From Chitinophaga eiseniae (GTDB taxonomy: Bacteria > Bacteroidota > Bacteroidia > Chitinophagales > Chitinophagaceae), in contig NZ_JABAHZ010000006.1 of assembly GCF_012641265.1 (NCBI RefSeq), positions 186,001 through 250,000 on the forward strand: a stretch of DNA of 64,000 nt, written 5' to 3'. This document shows positions 8,586-17,190 of this stretch, piece by piece. The stretch's first letter is position 1; each line of letters opens with the position of its first letter. The notes beneath the pieces were generated by a model, which was given only the letters and a program-made list of their open reading frames with translations, had not been told where the DNA came from and ran no database searches. The position numbers and the translations under genes were made by a program.

Positions 8586-10658
8586 ATGAAAGTTTGTATT
8601 GCTGAAAAACCAAGTGTGGCAAGGGATATTGCAGAAGTGATCGGGGCAAAACAACGCAAAGATGGCTACTATGAAGGTAATGGCTACCAGGTTACCTGGA
8701 CATTCGGCCATTTCTGTACCCTCAAGGAACCACATGATTACTATGAACAGTGGAAGTTCTGGCGACTGGAAGACCTTCCGATGATACCACCCAGCTTTGG
8801 TATTAAGCTGATTGAAAACACCGGGGTACAGAAGCAGTTTAAGGTGATAGAAACCCTGGTACAGCAATGCGAAGAAGTGATTAACTGTGGGGATGCCGGC
8901 CAGGAGGGCGAACTGATACAGCGTTGGGTATTATTGAAAGCAAAATGTACGGCTCCTATCAAGCGGCTGTGGATTTCTTCGTTGACGGTAGAGGCGATCC
9001 GCGATGGATTCCTGCACCTGAAAATGGCCGATCAATACGATAACCTGTATGCAGCCGGCAGTGCCAGAGCCATAGGCGACTGGCTGCTGGGCATGAATGC
9101 TACCCGCCTGTTTACCAAAAAATTTGCCCAGGGCAAAGTGGTGCTGTCGATAGGCCGCGTACAAACCCCTACCCTGGCCATGATTGTACAACGGCAGAAA
9201 GAAATCAATGCTTTCGTATCGGAGGACTACTGGGAGCTGAAAACCATCTACCGGGAAACAGAATTTACCGCCGCCATCGATCGCCTCAAAACGCTGGATA
9301 AAGCCACCAAAGGGCTGTCCTACCTGAAAGAACATCCTTTTGAAGTAACCTCCTTCGAAAAGAAAGATGGCAAGGAAGGCAATCCCCGCTTGTTCGACCT
9401 CACGGCCCTGCAGGTAGAAGCCAACAAAAAACTGGGATATACCGCAGATGATACGCTCAAATATATCCAGAACCTTTACGAGAAAAAGCTGACCACCTAC
9501 CCCAGGGTAGATACCACTTACCTCTCGGAAGACCTGCATCCAAAAATAGCGGGGATACTGGCAGATATGACACCTTATGCCGCGCTTACCGCGCCGCTGT
9601 TGGCTAATCCTATCCCCAAGCTGAAAACAGTTTTCGATGATAAAAAAGTAACCGACCACCATGCCATTATTCCTACCGGTATGCATCCCGGCGGACTTCC
9701 CCTCGAAGAGAAAAGGATTTATGACCTGGTAGCGCGGCGCTTCATTGCAGCCTTCTACCCCGAATGTAAAATATCCAATACCACCGTACTCGGTAAAGTA
9801 GGCCAGGTTCCGTTTAAAGTAACCGGTAAGCAAATCCTGGAACCCGGCTGGAAAGAAGTGTATGCCAACGATGTAAAAGAGAAAAAAGAAGGCGAAGAAG
9901 AAGAAAAAATACTGCCACACTTCGAAGTAGGCGAAAGCGGACCTCATACGCCCAGGATACACCAGGGAAAAACAACACCGCCTAAAGCCTTTACAGAAGC
10001 CACTTTGCTCCGGGCCATGGAAACAGCCGGTAAACAGGTAGATGACGAGGAAATGCGTGAACTGCTGAAAGACAATGGCATCGGACGTCCTTCCACCCGC
10101 GCCAACATTATCGAAACACTGTTCCGCAGGAAATATATAGAAAAGAAGAAGAAAAACATTTATGCCACGCAAACCGGCATAGACCTCATCGATACCATAC
10201 AAACAGAGCTGCTGAAAAGCGCGGAACTCACCGGCCAATGGGAACGCAAGCTCCGCCTGATCGAAAAAGGCGAATATGCCATGGATACCTTTAAAGATGA
10301 ATTAATACAGATGGTGGTAGACCTTACCAAAGAAGTAAAAACTGCCAGTTACAAATTCATTACCGTGGCGCCAGATCCGCCACCCGTACCGGAAGAAAAA
10401 GAGAAACCCAAAAAAGAACCGAAACCAAAGAAGGTGGTGGCGGTAGAAGAACTAACCTGCCCAAAATGTAAAACACATTTGCTGAAAAAAGGGAATACCG
10501 CCTACGGCTGTACGAATTTCAGGGAATGTGGCTTCAAAATTCCTTTTGCTCCTATCGATAAAAAACTCAGCGATAAACAAATTGCCGACCTGGTAACGAA
10601 AGGGAAAAGCGGAAAACTGGTGTTGGGAGAAGATTTTACGGTTAAAAAAGGTGAGTAA
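8586..10658 (+). CDS. topB: DNA topoisomerase III
   Basis: A type IA topoisomerase of 690 residues that relaxes and decatenates DNA by passing a strand through a transient single-strand break. The N-terminal TOPRIM domain begins MKVCIAEKPSVARDIAEVIG and includes the acidic motif CGDAGQEGELIQ. The topoisomerase core carries SIGRVQTPTLAMIV and the active-site motif KKLTTYPRVDTTYLSE, with catalytic Tyr at about residue 305. The DNGIGRPSTRANIIETLFRR motif is intact. A charged Pro/Lys linker (about 595-625) leads to a C-terminal zinc ribbon with CPKC and two further cysteines. Bacteroidota often carry several TopB copies, some on mobile elements, but nothing mobile is visible here. Confidence 0.95.
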   Translation: MKVCIAEKPSVARDIAEVIGAKQRKDGYYEGNGYQVTWTFGHFCTLKEPHDYYEQWKFWRLEDLPMIPPSFGIKLIENTGVQKQFKVIETLVQQCEEVINCGDAGQEGELIQRWVLLKAKCTAPIKRLWISSLTVEAIRDGFLHLKMADQYDNLYAAGSARAIGDWLLGMNATRLFTKKFAQGKVVLSIGRVQTPTLAMIVQRQKEINAFVSEDYWELKTIYRETEFTAAIDRLKTLDKATKGLSYLKEHPFEVTSFEKKDGKEGNPRLFDLTALQVEANKKLGYTADDTLKYIQNLYEKKLTTYPRVDTTYLSEDLHPKIAGILADMTPYAALTAPLLANPIPKLKTVFDDKKVTDHHAIIPTGMHPGGLPLEEKRIYDLVARRFIAAFYPECKISNTTVLGKVGQVPFKVTGKQILEPGWKEVYANDVKEKKEGEEEEKILPHFEVGESGPHTPRIHQGKTTPPKAFTEATLLRAMETAGKQVDDEEMRELLKDNGIGRPSTRANIIETLFRRKYIEKKKKNIYATQTGIDLIDTIQTELLKSAELTGQWERKLRLIEKGEYAMDTFKDELIQMVVDLTKEVKTASYKFITVAPDPPPVPEEKEKPKKEPKPKKVVAVEELTCPKCKTHLLKKGNTAYGCTNFRECGFKIPFAPIDKKLSDKQIADLVTKGKSGKLVLGEDFTVKKGE

Positions 10659-10662
10659 GGCT

Positions 10663-10737
10663 CACGCAAAGGAGCAAAGAAACGAAGCAGCAGAGATGTA
10701 ATGTCTTTGCTGCTTCGTTTCTTTGCTCCTTTACGTG
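10663..10737. terminator. Long hairpin between topB and the SDR gene
   Basis: Two 30-base arms (10663-10692 and 10708-10737) are complementary except for one position, with a loop of about 15 bases that pairs further. The arms contain the words GCAAAGGAGCAAAG and CTTTGCTCCTTT, reminiscent of the CGCAAAG-type intergenic repeats I associate with Bacteroidota. It lies between convergent genes and probably ends both transcripts. Confidence 0.7.
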
Positions 10738-10747
10738 AATCTATTTC

Positions 10748-11587
10748 TTACGCTTCAATCGCGGTAGCGACCGTCACTTCTTTCCACTGTTCCAGGTCGG
10801 CAGTAATTACCTCCATCTTCTGGAAAGCCATATTGTAGGCATCTTCACCAAGGAACAGGTGCAGGGGCGCCTGGGTATTGCCAGCTATCTTAATGACTGC
10901 GGCGACTGCTTTTTCAGGGTCGCCGGGCTGATTGCCATTAATCTGGTGCTGGTGTGCATCCTGGGTGGCGCGCACGTTTTCATAAGCAGCCAGTGGTTGA
11001 GCAGGTACGCCCAGTGAGCTGGAAGCAAGGAAGTCGGTTCTGAAATATCCGGGTGATACGATCGTTACCTGGATACCAAAAGGTTTTACTTCTGTGGACA
11101 GTGATTCAGACAATCCATCTACAGCAAACTTGGTAGCGCAATAGATACCGAAACCGGGGAAGGCGCCTGTAAAGCCGGCGATAGAGGAAATGTTGAAGAT
11201 ATGACCGGATTGCTGCGCTCTCATATGCGGCAGTACTGCACGGGTAACATTGAGCAGTCCAAATACATTGACATCGAAGCTGGCGCGGACCTCTGCATCA
11301 GACAATTCTTCTACGCTACCTACTTGTCCGTAACCGGCATTATTCACCAGTACATCTATACGTCCAAATTGTTGGATAGTGGCATCTACAGCCTGTTGTA
11401 TGCTGCTTTCGCTTTTCAGGTCCACCGACAGCGGGAGGAAATTGGGATCAGCAGATATGGTGCGAAGATCGCCGATGCTGCGGGAAGTTGCCGCTACTTT
11501 ATATCCCTGACTGAGTAATTGTTGTACGAATGAGCGACCTAATCCTTTAGAGGCGCCGGTAACGAACCAAACGGAAGTGTTGTTCAT
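10748..11587 (-). CDS. SDR family NAD(P)-dependent oxidoreductase
   Basis: A classical short-chain dehydrogenase of about 279 residues with a Rossmann fold. The cofactor motif TGASKGLGRSF is at the N-terminus, NNAGYG follows, and the catalytic Ser and Tyr-x3-Lys are seen in ISSIAGFTG and YCATKFAV. The Arg after the glycine motif (AATSRSIGDL) suggests NADP preference. The substrate is unknown. The ATG at 11587 (MNNTSVWFVTG) is preferred because a TAGCTTTG -7 element lies just upstream and inside the longer ORF. The gene follows an AraC regulator on the same strand and is probably its target. Confidence 0.85.
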   Translation of the reverse strand: MNNTSVWFVTGASKGLGRSFVQQLLSQGYKVAATSRSIGDLRTISADPNFLPLSVDLKSESSIQQAVDATIQQFGRIDVLVNNAGYGQVGSVEELSDAEVRASFDVNVFGLLNVTRAVLPHMRAQQSGHIFNISSIAGFTGAFPGFGIYCATKFAVDGLSESLSTEVKPFGIQVTIVSPGYFRTDFLASSSLGVPAQPLAAYENVRATQDAHQHQINGNQPGDPEKAVAAVIKIAGNTQAPLHLFLGEDAYNMAFQKMEVITADLEQWKEVTVATAIEA

Positions 11588-11611
11588 AATCTTGTGTGTT
11601 TTTTGATGACA

Positions 11612-11619
11612 CAAAGCTA
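11612..11619 (-). promoter_or_regulatory. Bacteroidota -7 box for the SDR gene
   Basis: The minus strand reads TAGCTTTG, an exact match to TAnnTTTG, ending 24 bases before the SDR ATG. No convincing TTTG -33 box is found 19-20 bases upstream, so activation by a regulator is possible. Confidence 0.5.
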
Positions 11620-11665
11620 GAACAGGAACAGGTACCCGTTGTTACGCGGTTCAAACCAATCATTG

Positions 11666-11678
11666 CAAAATTCAAACA
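11666..11678 (-). repeat. 13-base repeat, copy upstream of the SDR gene
   Basis: CAAAATTCAAACA (plus-strand reading) is repeated exactly at 12587-12599. This copy overlaps the AraC stop codon and lies about 80 bases upstream of the SDR start. The other copy lies just upstream of the AraC start. The placement suggests binding sites for the AraC regulator, but that is inference. Confidence 0.35.
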
Positions 11679-12574
11679 TCCCTAAAAGCACCCGGGGTGA
11701 GCTGGGTATGTTTCTTGAAGAAGTTGTTGAAGTGCGAAGGTTCCTCAAATCCCAGGGCATAGCTGATTTCCGATATGTTCCAGTCGGTATGCTTCAGCAG
11801 GGCCTTAGCTTCGCTGGCGAGCCGCTCCGCTATATGCGCGGTAGTGGTTTTACCCGTGGTATCACGTATAGCCCGGTTCAGGTGATTAACATGAACAGCC
11901 AGCTGTTTCGCAAAGTCGTTGGCCGATCTCATCACAAAGCGTTGCCCCGGCGATTCGATAGGAAACTGCCTTTCCAGTAACTCCGTAAACACGGAGGTGA
12001 TACGGGTCTTGGCATCGGTATGCTGGTACACAAATTCAGATGGCTGCATTTTCAAGGCATAGTGCATGATCTCTGTAAGGTAATTTCGCAGCAGGTCGTA
12101 TTTTAATACATAGTCGCTATTAATTTCCCCCAGCATTTTTTCAAACAACTGCGCCACTTCATTATCCTGCTCGTTGTTTAACAGGTAGGAAGGAATGCCC
12201 CCGGGCGCCATCATCGGTAACTCATGAATATTGCCTCTCATGGCGCCGGTAAAAAAAGACTCCTTAAATATGCAGAAATAACCACTGTTATCACCCGACA
12301 GCGACTCCCAGGCATAAGGCACCTGCGGGTTGCAAAACACCAGGGCGCTGCCTTTCACTTCTATCGTTTTATCGGCATAATGATACAGGTTATGTCCACG
12401 TATCAGGCTGACTTTGTAAAAATCGCGGCGACTATATTTGATCGTGATATCTCCGTTTACGATACAGTCTTCCAGCCGGAATACGTTGAAGTGACCGAGG
12501 TCCTGTTGCAGGCGGTCGGGCACCGCATTGAATTTGTGCTGGTAAAATTCCTGTAAGGTTTCTGTTTTATTCAT
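11672..12574 (-). CDS. AraC family transcriptional regulator
   Basis: A 300-residue regulator with an N-terminal cupin-like sensing domain (for example KGSALVFCNPQVPYAWESL) and a C-terminal AraC double helix-turn-helix. The latter is seen as FAKQLAVHVNHLNRAIRDTTG, then HIAERLASEAKALLKHTDWNISEISYALGFEEPSHFNNFFKKHTQLTPGAFR. This arrangement is common among Bacteroidota AraC proteins that control a neighbouring oxidoreductase. It lies directly upstream of the SDR gene on the same strand. A 13-base repeat occurs upstream of both genes. The inducer is unknown. Confidence 0.88.
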   Translation of the reverse strand: MNKTETLQEFYQHKFNAVPDRLQQDLGHFNVFRLEDCIVNGDITIKYSRRDFYKVSLIRGHNLYHYADKTIEVKGSALVFCNPQVPYAWESLSGDNSGYFCIFKESFFTGAMRGNIHELPMMAPGGIPSYLLNNEQDNEVAQLFEKMLGEINSDYVLKYDLLRNYLTEIMHYALKMQPSEFVYQHTDAKTRITSVFTELLERQFPIESPGQRFVMRSANDFAKQLAVHVNHLNRAIRDTTGKTTTAHIAERLASEAKALLKHTDWNISEISYALGFEEPSHFNNFFKKHTQLTPGAFRDV

Positions 12575-12586
12575 ACCACGAAGTTA

Positions 12587-12599
12587 CAAAATTCAAACA
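12587..12599 (-). repeat. 13-base repeat, copy upstream of the AraC gene
   Basis: Exact copy of the 13-mer at 11666-11678, placed 13 bases upstream of the AraC start. On the minus strand it reads TGTTTGAATTTTG and includes TTTG elements that could also belong to a promoter. Confidence 0.35.
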
Positions 12600-12617
12600 C
12601 CCGGGAGCATGGGGGCA

Positions 12618-13043
12618 TCAGCTTTCTTTTTCAGCCAGGCGACGCTCATTGCTGTTAATCGCTACATCATTAATAGCAGCCAGCCTACGCTGCATCAGGC
12701 CGTTTTCGTCAAACTCCCATAATTCGTTGCCATACGACCGGAACCAGTGCCCGGCCTGGTTATGCCATTCGTACTCAAAGCATACCGCGATGCGGTTATC
12801 GGTAAAACTCCAGAGTTGCTTTTTCAGGCGGTAGTCCAGCTCCCGTTCCCATTTCTTAGAAAGGAATTGTACTACTTCTTCCCGGCCGCGGATAAACTGA
12901 TCGCGGTTACGCCATTCAGTATCCACCGAATAGGCCAGTGATACCCGTTGTGGGTCTTTACTGTTCCAGGCATCTTCCGCCATTTGTACTTTCTGCAATG
13001 CGGTTTCCTGCGTGAACGGAGGCAAAGGAAATCTCTTTTCCAT
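12618..13043 (-). CDS. DUF1348 / NTF2-like (SnoaL-fold) protein
   Basis: A 141-residue cytoplasmic protein of the nuclear-transport-factor-2-like superfamily, DUF1348 type. The pattern is clear: FTQETALQKVQMAEDAWNSKD, then DTEWRNRDQFIRGREEVVQF, CFEYEWHNQAGHWFRSYGNE and FDENGLMQRR. Family members form a cone-shaped barrel with a pocket, but no reaction has been established for this subgroup. It has its own promoter region, separated from tetR by a terminator. An 18-base operator identical to the one at tetR lies 28 bases upstream of its start, so it is the likely target of that repressor. Confidence 0.85.
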   Translation of the reverse strand: MEKRFPLPPFTQETALQKVQMAEDAWNSKDPQRVSLAYSVDTEWRNRDQFIRGREEVVQFLSKKWERELDYRLKKQLWSFTDNRIAVCFEYEWHNQAGHWFRSYGNELWEFDENGLMQRRLAAINDVAINSNERRLAEKES

Positions 13044-13071
13044 GATGTATATTTTTTTTGTGATTAAATAC

Positions 13072-13089
13072 AGATAGATCGATCTGTCT
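13072..13089. promoter_or_regulatory. TetR operator, copy 1 (DUF1348 promoter)
   Basis: The 18-mer AGATAGATCGATCTGTCT is a near-perfect palindrome centred on GATCGATC. It is the exact reverse complement of the 18-mer upstream of tetR (13703-13720). Two identical sites flanking one TetR gene strongly suggest its operators. Confidence 0.8.
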
Positions 13090-13102
13090 ATTTATATAGT
13101 TT

Positions 13103-13126
13103 AAAAAAAGATGCTGCGCATCTTTT
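13103..13126 (-). terminator. Intrinsic terminator after tetR
   Basis: On the minus strand, AAAAGATGC and GCATCTTTT form a stem around GCA, and the T run continues after it. It lies 13 bases past the tetR stop and separates tetR from the DUF1348 gene. Confidence 0.7.
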
Positions 13127-13138
13127 CTCTATAGAGAC

Positions 13139-13681
13139 TTACAACAACCCGCCCACCACTTTCTTCGCTTCCTGTACCGGCCACTGGTTCCGGTATAGCT
13201 GACTTTCCACGATAGCGGATTCGAACAACAGGTACACATGATCCTGTACCAGCTGCTTTTCTTTGGTAAGAATATCGGCCAGGAAGGCACGCACATCTTT
13301 CTTATGATCCTGGATAACGCGTAGTATGGCGGTATCCTGGTCGGTGGTTTCTGATAATATATTCAGGAAGGCACAACCCCTGAAATCCTCCCGCTCATTA
13401 TTGTCCTGCAGGTAATCGAATGCTGCCAGGATCCTTTCCCGGGGCTTAGATGCTTTTCCGGTGAATGTTTTCAACCCCTCCATCCAGTCGGTATGCCGCT
13501 GCTGCAGGAAAGCCAGCAACAATGATTCTTTCGATTCGTAGTGCAGGTATAAACTGGCCCTGGCTACTCCCGCCTCTGCTATCACCTGGTTAATGCCCGT
13601 GGCATGATAGCCCTGCCGGTAAAACAACCCGCTGGCTGTTTCCAATAAACGCTGCTTTGGATCGCTTATCTTCTTATTCAT
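13139..13681 (-). CDS. TetR/AcrR family transcriptional repressor
   Basis: A 180-residue TetR-type regulator. The N-terminal helix-turn-helix is typical: RLLETASGLFYRQGYHATGI, then QVIAEAGVARASLYLHYESKESLLLAFL. The C-terminal two-thirds is an all-helical ligand-binding and dimerisation domain without recognisable ligand residues. A TATCTTTG -7 box ends four bases before its ATG, and an 18-base palindrome covers the -33 region, so autorepression is expected. An identical palindrome precedes the downstream DUF1348 gene. The divergent rhamnosidase gene begins about 75 bases beyond the operator and could also be affected, though this is less certain. Confidence 0.9.
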   Translation of the reverse strand: MNKKISDPKQRLLETASGLFYRQGYHATGINQVIAEAGVARASLYLHYESKESLLLAFLQQRHTDWMEGLKTFTGKASKPRERILAAFDYLQDNNEREDFRGCAFLNILSETTDQDTAILRVIQDHKKDVRAFLADILTKEKQLVQDHVYLLFESAIVESQLYRNQWPVQEAKKVVGGLL

Positions 13682-13685
13682 ATCA

Positions 13686-13693
13686 CAAAGATA
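13686..13693 (-). promoter_or_regulatory. -7 box of tetR, four bases from the ATG
   Basis: The minus strand reads TATCTTTG, then TGAT, then the ATG. Transcription from this box would start at or within a few bases of the start codon, giving an almost leaderless mRNA. Confidence 0.6.
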
Positions 13694-13702
13694 TAAAAAA
13701 AC

Positions 13703-13720
13703 AGACAGATCGATCTATCT
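13703..13720. promoter_or_regulatory. TetR operator, copy 2 (tetR promoter)
   Basis: AGACAGATCGATCTATCT is the reverse complement of the site at 13072-13089. It begins about 10 bases upstream of the tetR -7 box, where a bound repressor would cover the -33 region. Confidence 0.8.
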
Positions 13721-13794
13721 TTCATAAAATTTCCAAAAAAAGAGCATCATATATTATCTTGTCTCATATCAGATGTCTCAAATTATCACAACAC

Positions 13795-16485
13795 ATGCAT
13801 TCCACATTCAGGCACTCATCATTATTACTTATCGCTGTACTATCTTTTTTGATGGCAGCCGCCAACCCGCAGCCACCTTGCACCGCTACCCGGTTGCAAT
13901 GCGAACACCTGTTTACACCGCTCGGTATAGATGCCGCACATCCCCGCCTATCGTGGCAACTGGCCGATAATCGCGCTGCAGCGCGACAAACCGCTTACCT
14001 GGTAAAAGTGAGCACCGACTCCGCTGCGCTCGATACACATCCTATCTGGACATCCGGCAAAATGAATAAGGCCGATATACTAACAGCTTACGCCGGACCT
14101 GCCCTGCAACCATTTACCCGCTACTACTGGAGCGTGGCAGTGTGGGACAAAGACGGAAAGCAATCGCCCGCCACCCGCTCCTGGTTTGAAACCGGCATGA
14201 TCAGCAGCCGCAACTGGAAAGGCGCCTGGATCAGCGATGGCGATAATGTACATACTAAGCCGGCACCCAACTTCCGGAAAGTTTTTACAGCCGGAAAACC
14301 GATTCAATCGGCCCGCGCGTACATCGCCGTAGCAGGATTATACGAATTGTATATCAACGGGCAAAAGGCCGGCAATCACCGCCTCGATCCTATGTACACC
14401 CGCTTCGACCGCCGCACGCTCTACGTTACTTACGATGTTACGTCCCTCCTGCAACCCGGACAAAACGCCATCGGCGTAACCCTGGGTAATGGATGGTATA
14501 ACCACCAGTCCACCGCCGTATGGAACTTCCACGAAGCCCCCTGGCGCGGCAGGCCTACTTTCTGTATGGACCTGCGCATTATATATACCGATGGCAGCAC
14601 CGCCACTATATCCACGGGCAAGGACTGGAAAACAGCCACCGGCCCCATCGTATTCAACAGCATTTACACCGCCGAACACTACGACGCCCGCCTGGAACAG
14701 CCGGGATGGACCACGCCGTTATTCAACGACCAGCAATGGCACGACGTGATCTTCCGGGCAGCGCCTTCCAAAAACATCGTGTCGCAGCAACTCTATCCCA
14801 TTACCAACGTAGAGGAGATTCCGGCTGCCAGTATGCAGCAATTGAACGACAGCACCTGGGTGTTTGACCTGGGCAGAAATATTGCCGGCGTGAGTAAGAT
14901 ACGCGTAAGCGGCGCACCGGGCACGGTACTCAAACTAAAACACGGCGAACAGCTGGATAAAAATGGATTCGTTGATCTCTCCAATATCGTTGTTCATTAC
15001 CGCCCCACGGATAATACCGATCCTTTTCAAACAGATATCTATACGCTGAATGGTAAAGGCGAAGAAACCTTTATGCCACATTTCAACTACAAAGGATTTC
15101 AGTACGTGGAAGTGACCAGCAGTCAGCCGGTAAAACTGACCAAAGAAAACCTTACCGGCTACTTTATGCACAGCGATGTGCCACCGGCAGGCCAGGTAAA
15201 CAGCAGCGATACCATGGTCAATAAACTGTGGTGGGCCACCAACAACGCCTATCTTTCCAACTTATTCGGCTATCCGACCGACTGCCCCCAACGGGAAAAA
15301 AATGGATGGACCGGCGATGCACAAATTGCCATAGAAACCGGTCTCTATAACTTCGACGGCATTACCATCTACGAAAAATGGCTGGCCGACCACCGGGATG
15401 AACAACAACCCAATGGCATACTGCCTTCTATCATTCCCACCGGCGGCTGGGGTTACGAATGGGGCAACGGCCCGGACTGGACCAGCACCATCGCTATCAT
15501 TCCCTGGAATATCTATCTTTTTTACGGCGATACTACGCTGCTATCGGCCTCCTATGAATCGATACGCCGTTATGTAGACCATATCACCGATATCAGTCCC
15601 TCCGGCCTCACCACCTGGGGATTGGGCGACTGGGTGCCTGTAAAGTCAAAAACACCGGTGGAATTCACTTCTACCGCCTACTACTACGCCGATGCACTGA
15701 TACTCGCCAAGGCAGCCAAACTCTTTGGTAAAACAGCCGACTATACCCGCTACCAGGCATTGGCAGATAAAATAAAATCTGCTTTTAACGCCAAATACCT
15801 GCATACCGATACCGGCATTTACGGCGATGGCGTACAAACGGAACAAAGCGCAGCGCTTTATTGGGGACTGGTGCCTGATGCCATAAAAAGCAAGGTGGCC
15901 GCGCAATTGGCGCAACGCGTAGCCGACGACCACTTTCACCTCGATGTGGGCCTGCTGGGCACCAAAAGCATCCTGAATGCACTCAGCGAAAACGGCTATG
16001 CCGATGTGGCTTACAAGCTGGCGGCGCAACGCACCTTCCCTTCCTGGGGATGGTGGATCATGAACGGCGCTACCACCCTGTACGAAAACTGGGATATACA
16101 CGCAGCTTCCGACCTGTCGCGCAACCATATTATGTTTGGAGAAATTGGCGCCTGGTTGTATAAAGGCATTGCCGGCATTAAACCAGACGAAACAGCACCC
16201 GGATTCAGGAACATCCTGCTATCGCCGCAGTTCGTAGATGGACTGGATCATTTTGAAGCCAGCCATGAAAGTCCCTACGGCCGCATTGTTTCCGCCTGGA
16301 AAAGAAACGGCAGCGTAATTAGCTATACCGTTACCATACCTGCCAACAGCCATGGCGACTTATTTTTTCATCTCTCTCCCCAACAAAAAATATATCAGCA
16401 AAACAAACTGGTAAGTACAATAGCTACCACTAAAGGAGCGCGCTACCAGGTAAATGCAGGCACCTGGGAGTTTCAGATTAAGTAG
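13795..16485 (+). CDS. Secreted alpha-L-rhamnosidase, GH78
   Basis: An 896-residue enzyme that removes terminal alpha-L-rhamnose from plant glycans. The ATG at 13795 gives a signal peptide (SLLLIAVLSFLMAAANPQP), so I prefer it to the longer ORF. Domain order fits GH78: N-terminal fibronectin-like domain (TRLQCEHLFTPLGIDAAHPR), rhamnosidase N-domain (FTAGKPIQSARAYIAVAGLY), second beta domain, (alpha/alpha)6 barrel, and C-terminal beta sandwich. The barrel carries the hallmark YPTDCPQREKNGWTGDAQ, with conserved acidic residues, and then WMNGATTLYENWD-like sequence (WGWWIMNGATTLYENWD). The 3' end overlaps the convergent rpiA gene by 13 bases. It stands apart from the SusC/D operon. Confidence 0.92.
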   Translation: MHSTFRHSSLLLIAVLSFLMAAANPQPPCTATRLQCEHLFTPLGIDAAHPRLSWQLADNRAAARQTAYLVKVSTDSAALDTHPIWTSGKMNKADILTAYAGPALQPFTRYYWSVAVWDKDGKQSPATRSWFETGMISSRNWKGAWISDGDNVHTKPAPNFRKVFTAGKPIQSARAYIAVAGLYELYINGQKAGNHRLDPMYTRFDRRTLYVTYDVTSLLQPGQNAIGVTLGNGWYNHQSTAVWNFHEAPWRGRPTFCMDLRIIYTDGSTATISTGKDWKTATGPIVFNSIYTAEHYDARLEQPGWTTPLFNDQQWHDVIFRAAPSKNIVSQQLYPITNVEEIPAASMQQLNDSTWVFDLGRNIAGVSKIRVSGAPGTVLKLKHGEQLDKNGFVDLSNIVVHYRPTDNTDPFQTDIYTLNGKGEETFMPHFNYKGFQYVEVTSSQPVKLTKENLTGYFMHSDVPPAGQVNSSDTMVNKLWWATNNAYLSNLFGYPTDCPQREKNGWTGDAQIAIETGLYNFDGITIYEKWLADHRDEQQPNGILPSIIPTGGWGYEWGNGPDWTSTIAIIPWNIYLFYGDTTLLSASYESIRRYVDHITDISPSGLTTWGLGDWVPVKSKTPVEFTSTAYYYADALILAKAAKLFGKTADYTRYQALADKIKSAFNAKYLHTDTGIYGDGVQTEQSAALYWGLVPDAIKSKVAAQLAQRVADDHFHLDVGLLGTKSILNALSENGYADVAYKLAAQRTFPSWGWWIMNGATTLYENWDIHAASDLSRNHIMFGEIGAWLYKGIAGIKPDETAPGFRNILLSPQFVDGLDHFEASHESPYGRIVSAWKRNGSVISYTVTIPANSHGDLFFHLSPQQKIYQQNKLVSTIATTKGARYQVNAGTWEFQIK

Positions 16486-17174
16486 GTGGGATCCCTGCGG
16501 ATAATTTCCACCCCGTTCTTTCCCGCTATGATGGCCACCTGTGCCATCTGGTAAAAAAGGGATGTTTCGAGTATACCCGGAATATCTTTTAACCGCTGGT
16601 TCAGACTGTCTAATGGCGGGAAAGAACGGAACCAGATATCGATGAGCAAATTGCCATTTTCAGAAATCACTGCCCCATCTTTTTTATTGCTAAGGCGAAG
16701 CACCGGATTGGCCAATGAAAACAAATCACGGATCCGCTGCATCACAAAAGGCAGGGATTCCGGTATCAATTCTATCACCACCGGGAACGTAGTATACAGC
16801 TGGGCTACATATTTGCTGCCATCTCCTACCAGGATAAACTTATCTGCCATGGCTGCCAGCAGCTTTTCATGGGTATGTATACCGCCACCACTTTTCAACG
16901 CGTTGAGATGCTGGTCAAACTGATCGCAGCCATCAAAATAAATATCCAGTTTGGATACCTCACTGATGGGCTTTACCACAAAACCATTTTCCAGCAGGAG
17001 CTGCCGGGTATTAAAAGAAGAAGTAACCGTAGTAATATGCTTCCAGCGGGTGGCGTCTTCTTTCAGGTAATTTACCAGGTGCGCCATGGTACTACCCGCA
17101 CCTATACCTATTACCTGTCCGGGTTTTATAAAATCTAATGCTGCCCTGGCAGCCACTTGTTTCAGGTCTTCCAT
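16473..17174 (-). CDS. rpiA: Ribose-5-phosphate isomerase A
   Basis: A 233-residue enzyme that interconverts ribose 5-phosphate and ribulose 5-phosphate in the pentose phosphate pathway. Family landmarks are present: GIGAGSTMAHLV (phosphate loop), TSSFNTRQLL, the catalytic DGCDQFD (where most RpiA have DGADE), KSGGGIHTHEKLLA with the conserved Lys, and VGDGSKYV. Length is normal. A pentose isomerase close to arabinose- and rhamnose-releasing hydrolases is sensible, but shared control is not shown. The stop codon lies inside the 3' end of the rhamnosidase gene, and the upstream region is a dispersed palindromic repeat. Confidence 0.9.
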   Translation of the reverse strand: MEDLKQVAARAALDFIKPGQVIGIGAGSTMAHLVNYLKEDATRWKHITTVTSSFNTRQLLLENGFVVKPISEVSKLDIYFDGCDQFDQHLNALKSGGGIHTHEKLLAAMADKFILVGDGSKYVAQLYTTFPVVIELIPESLPFVMQRIRDLFSLANPVLRLSNKKDGAVISENGNLLIDIWFRSFPPLDSLNQRLKDIPGILETSLFYQMAQVAIIAGKNGVEIIRRDPTYLI

Positions 17175-17190
17175 ATTTTTAAAGCTGAAG

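Noticed and set aside
8931..10238. 435-codon open frame on the minus strand opposite topB
   Set aside because: The product is rich in Phe, Gly and Tyr with no domain, no promoter and no start context. It is the codon-bias mirror of the well-supported topoisomerase gene.
15646..16128. 160-codon minus-strand frame opposite the GH78 barrel
   Set aside because: It is a shadow of the rhamnosidase gene. No motif or start signal supports it.
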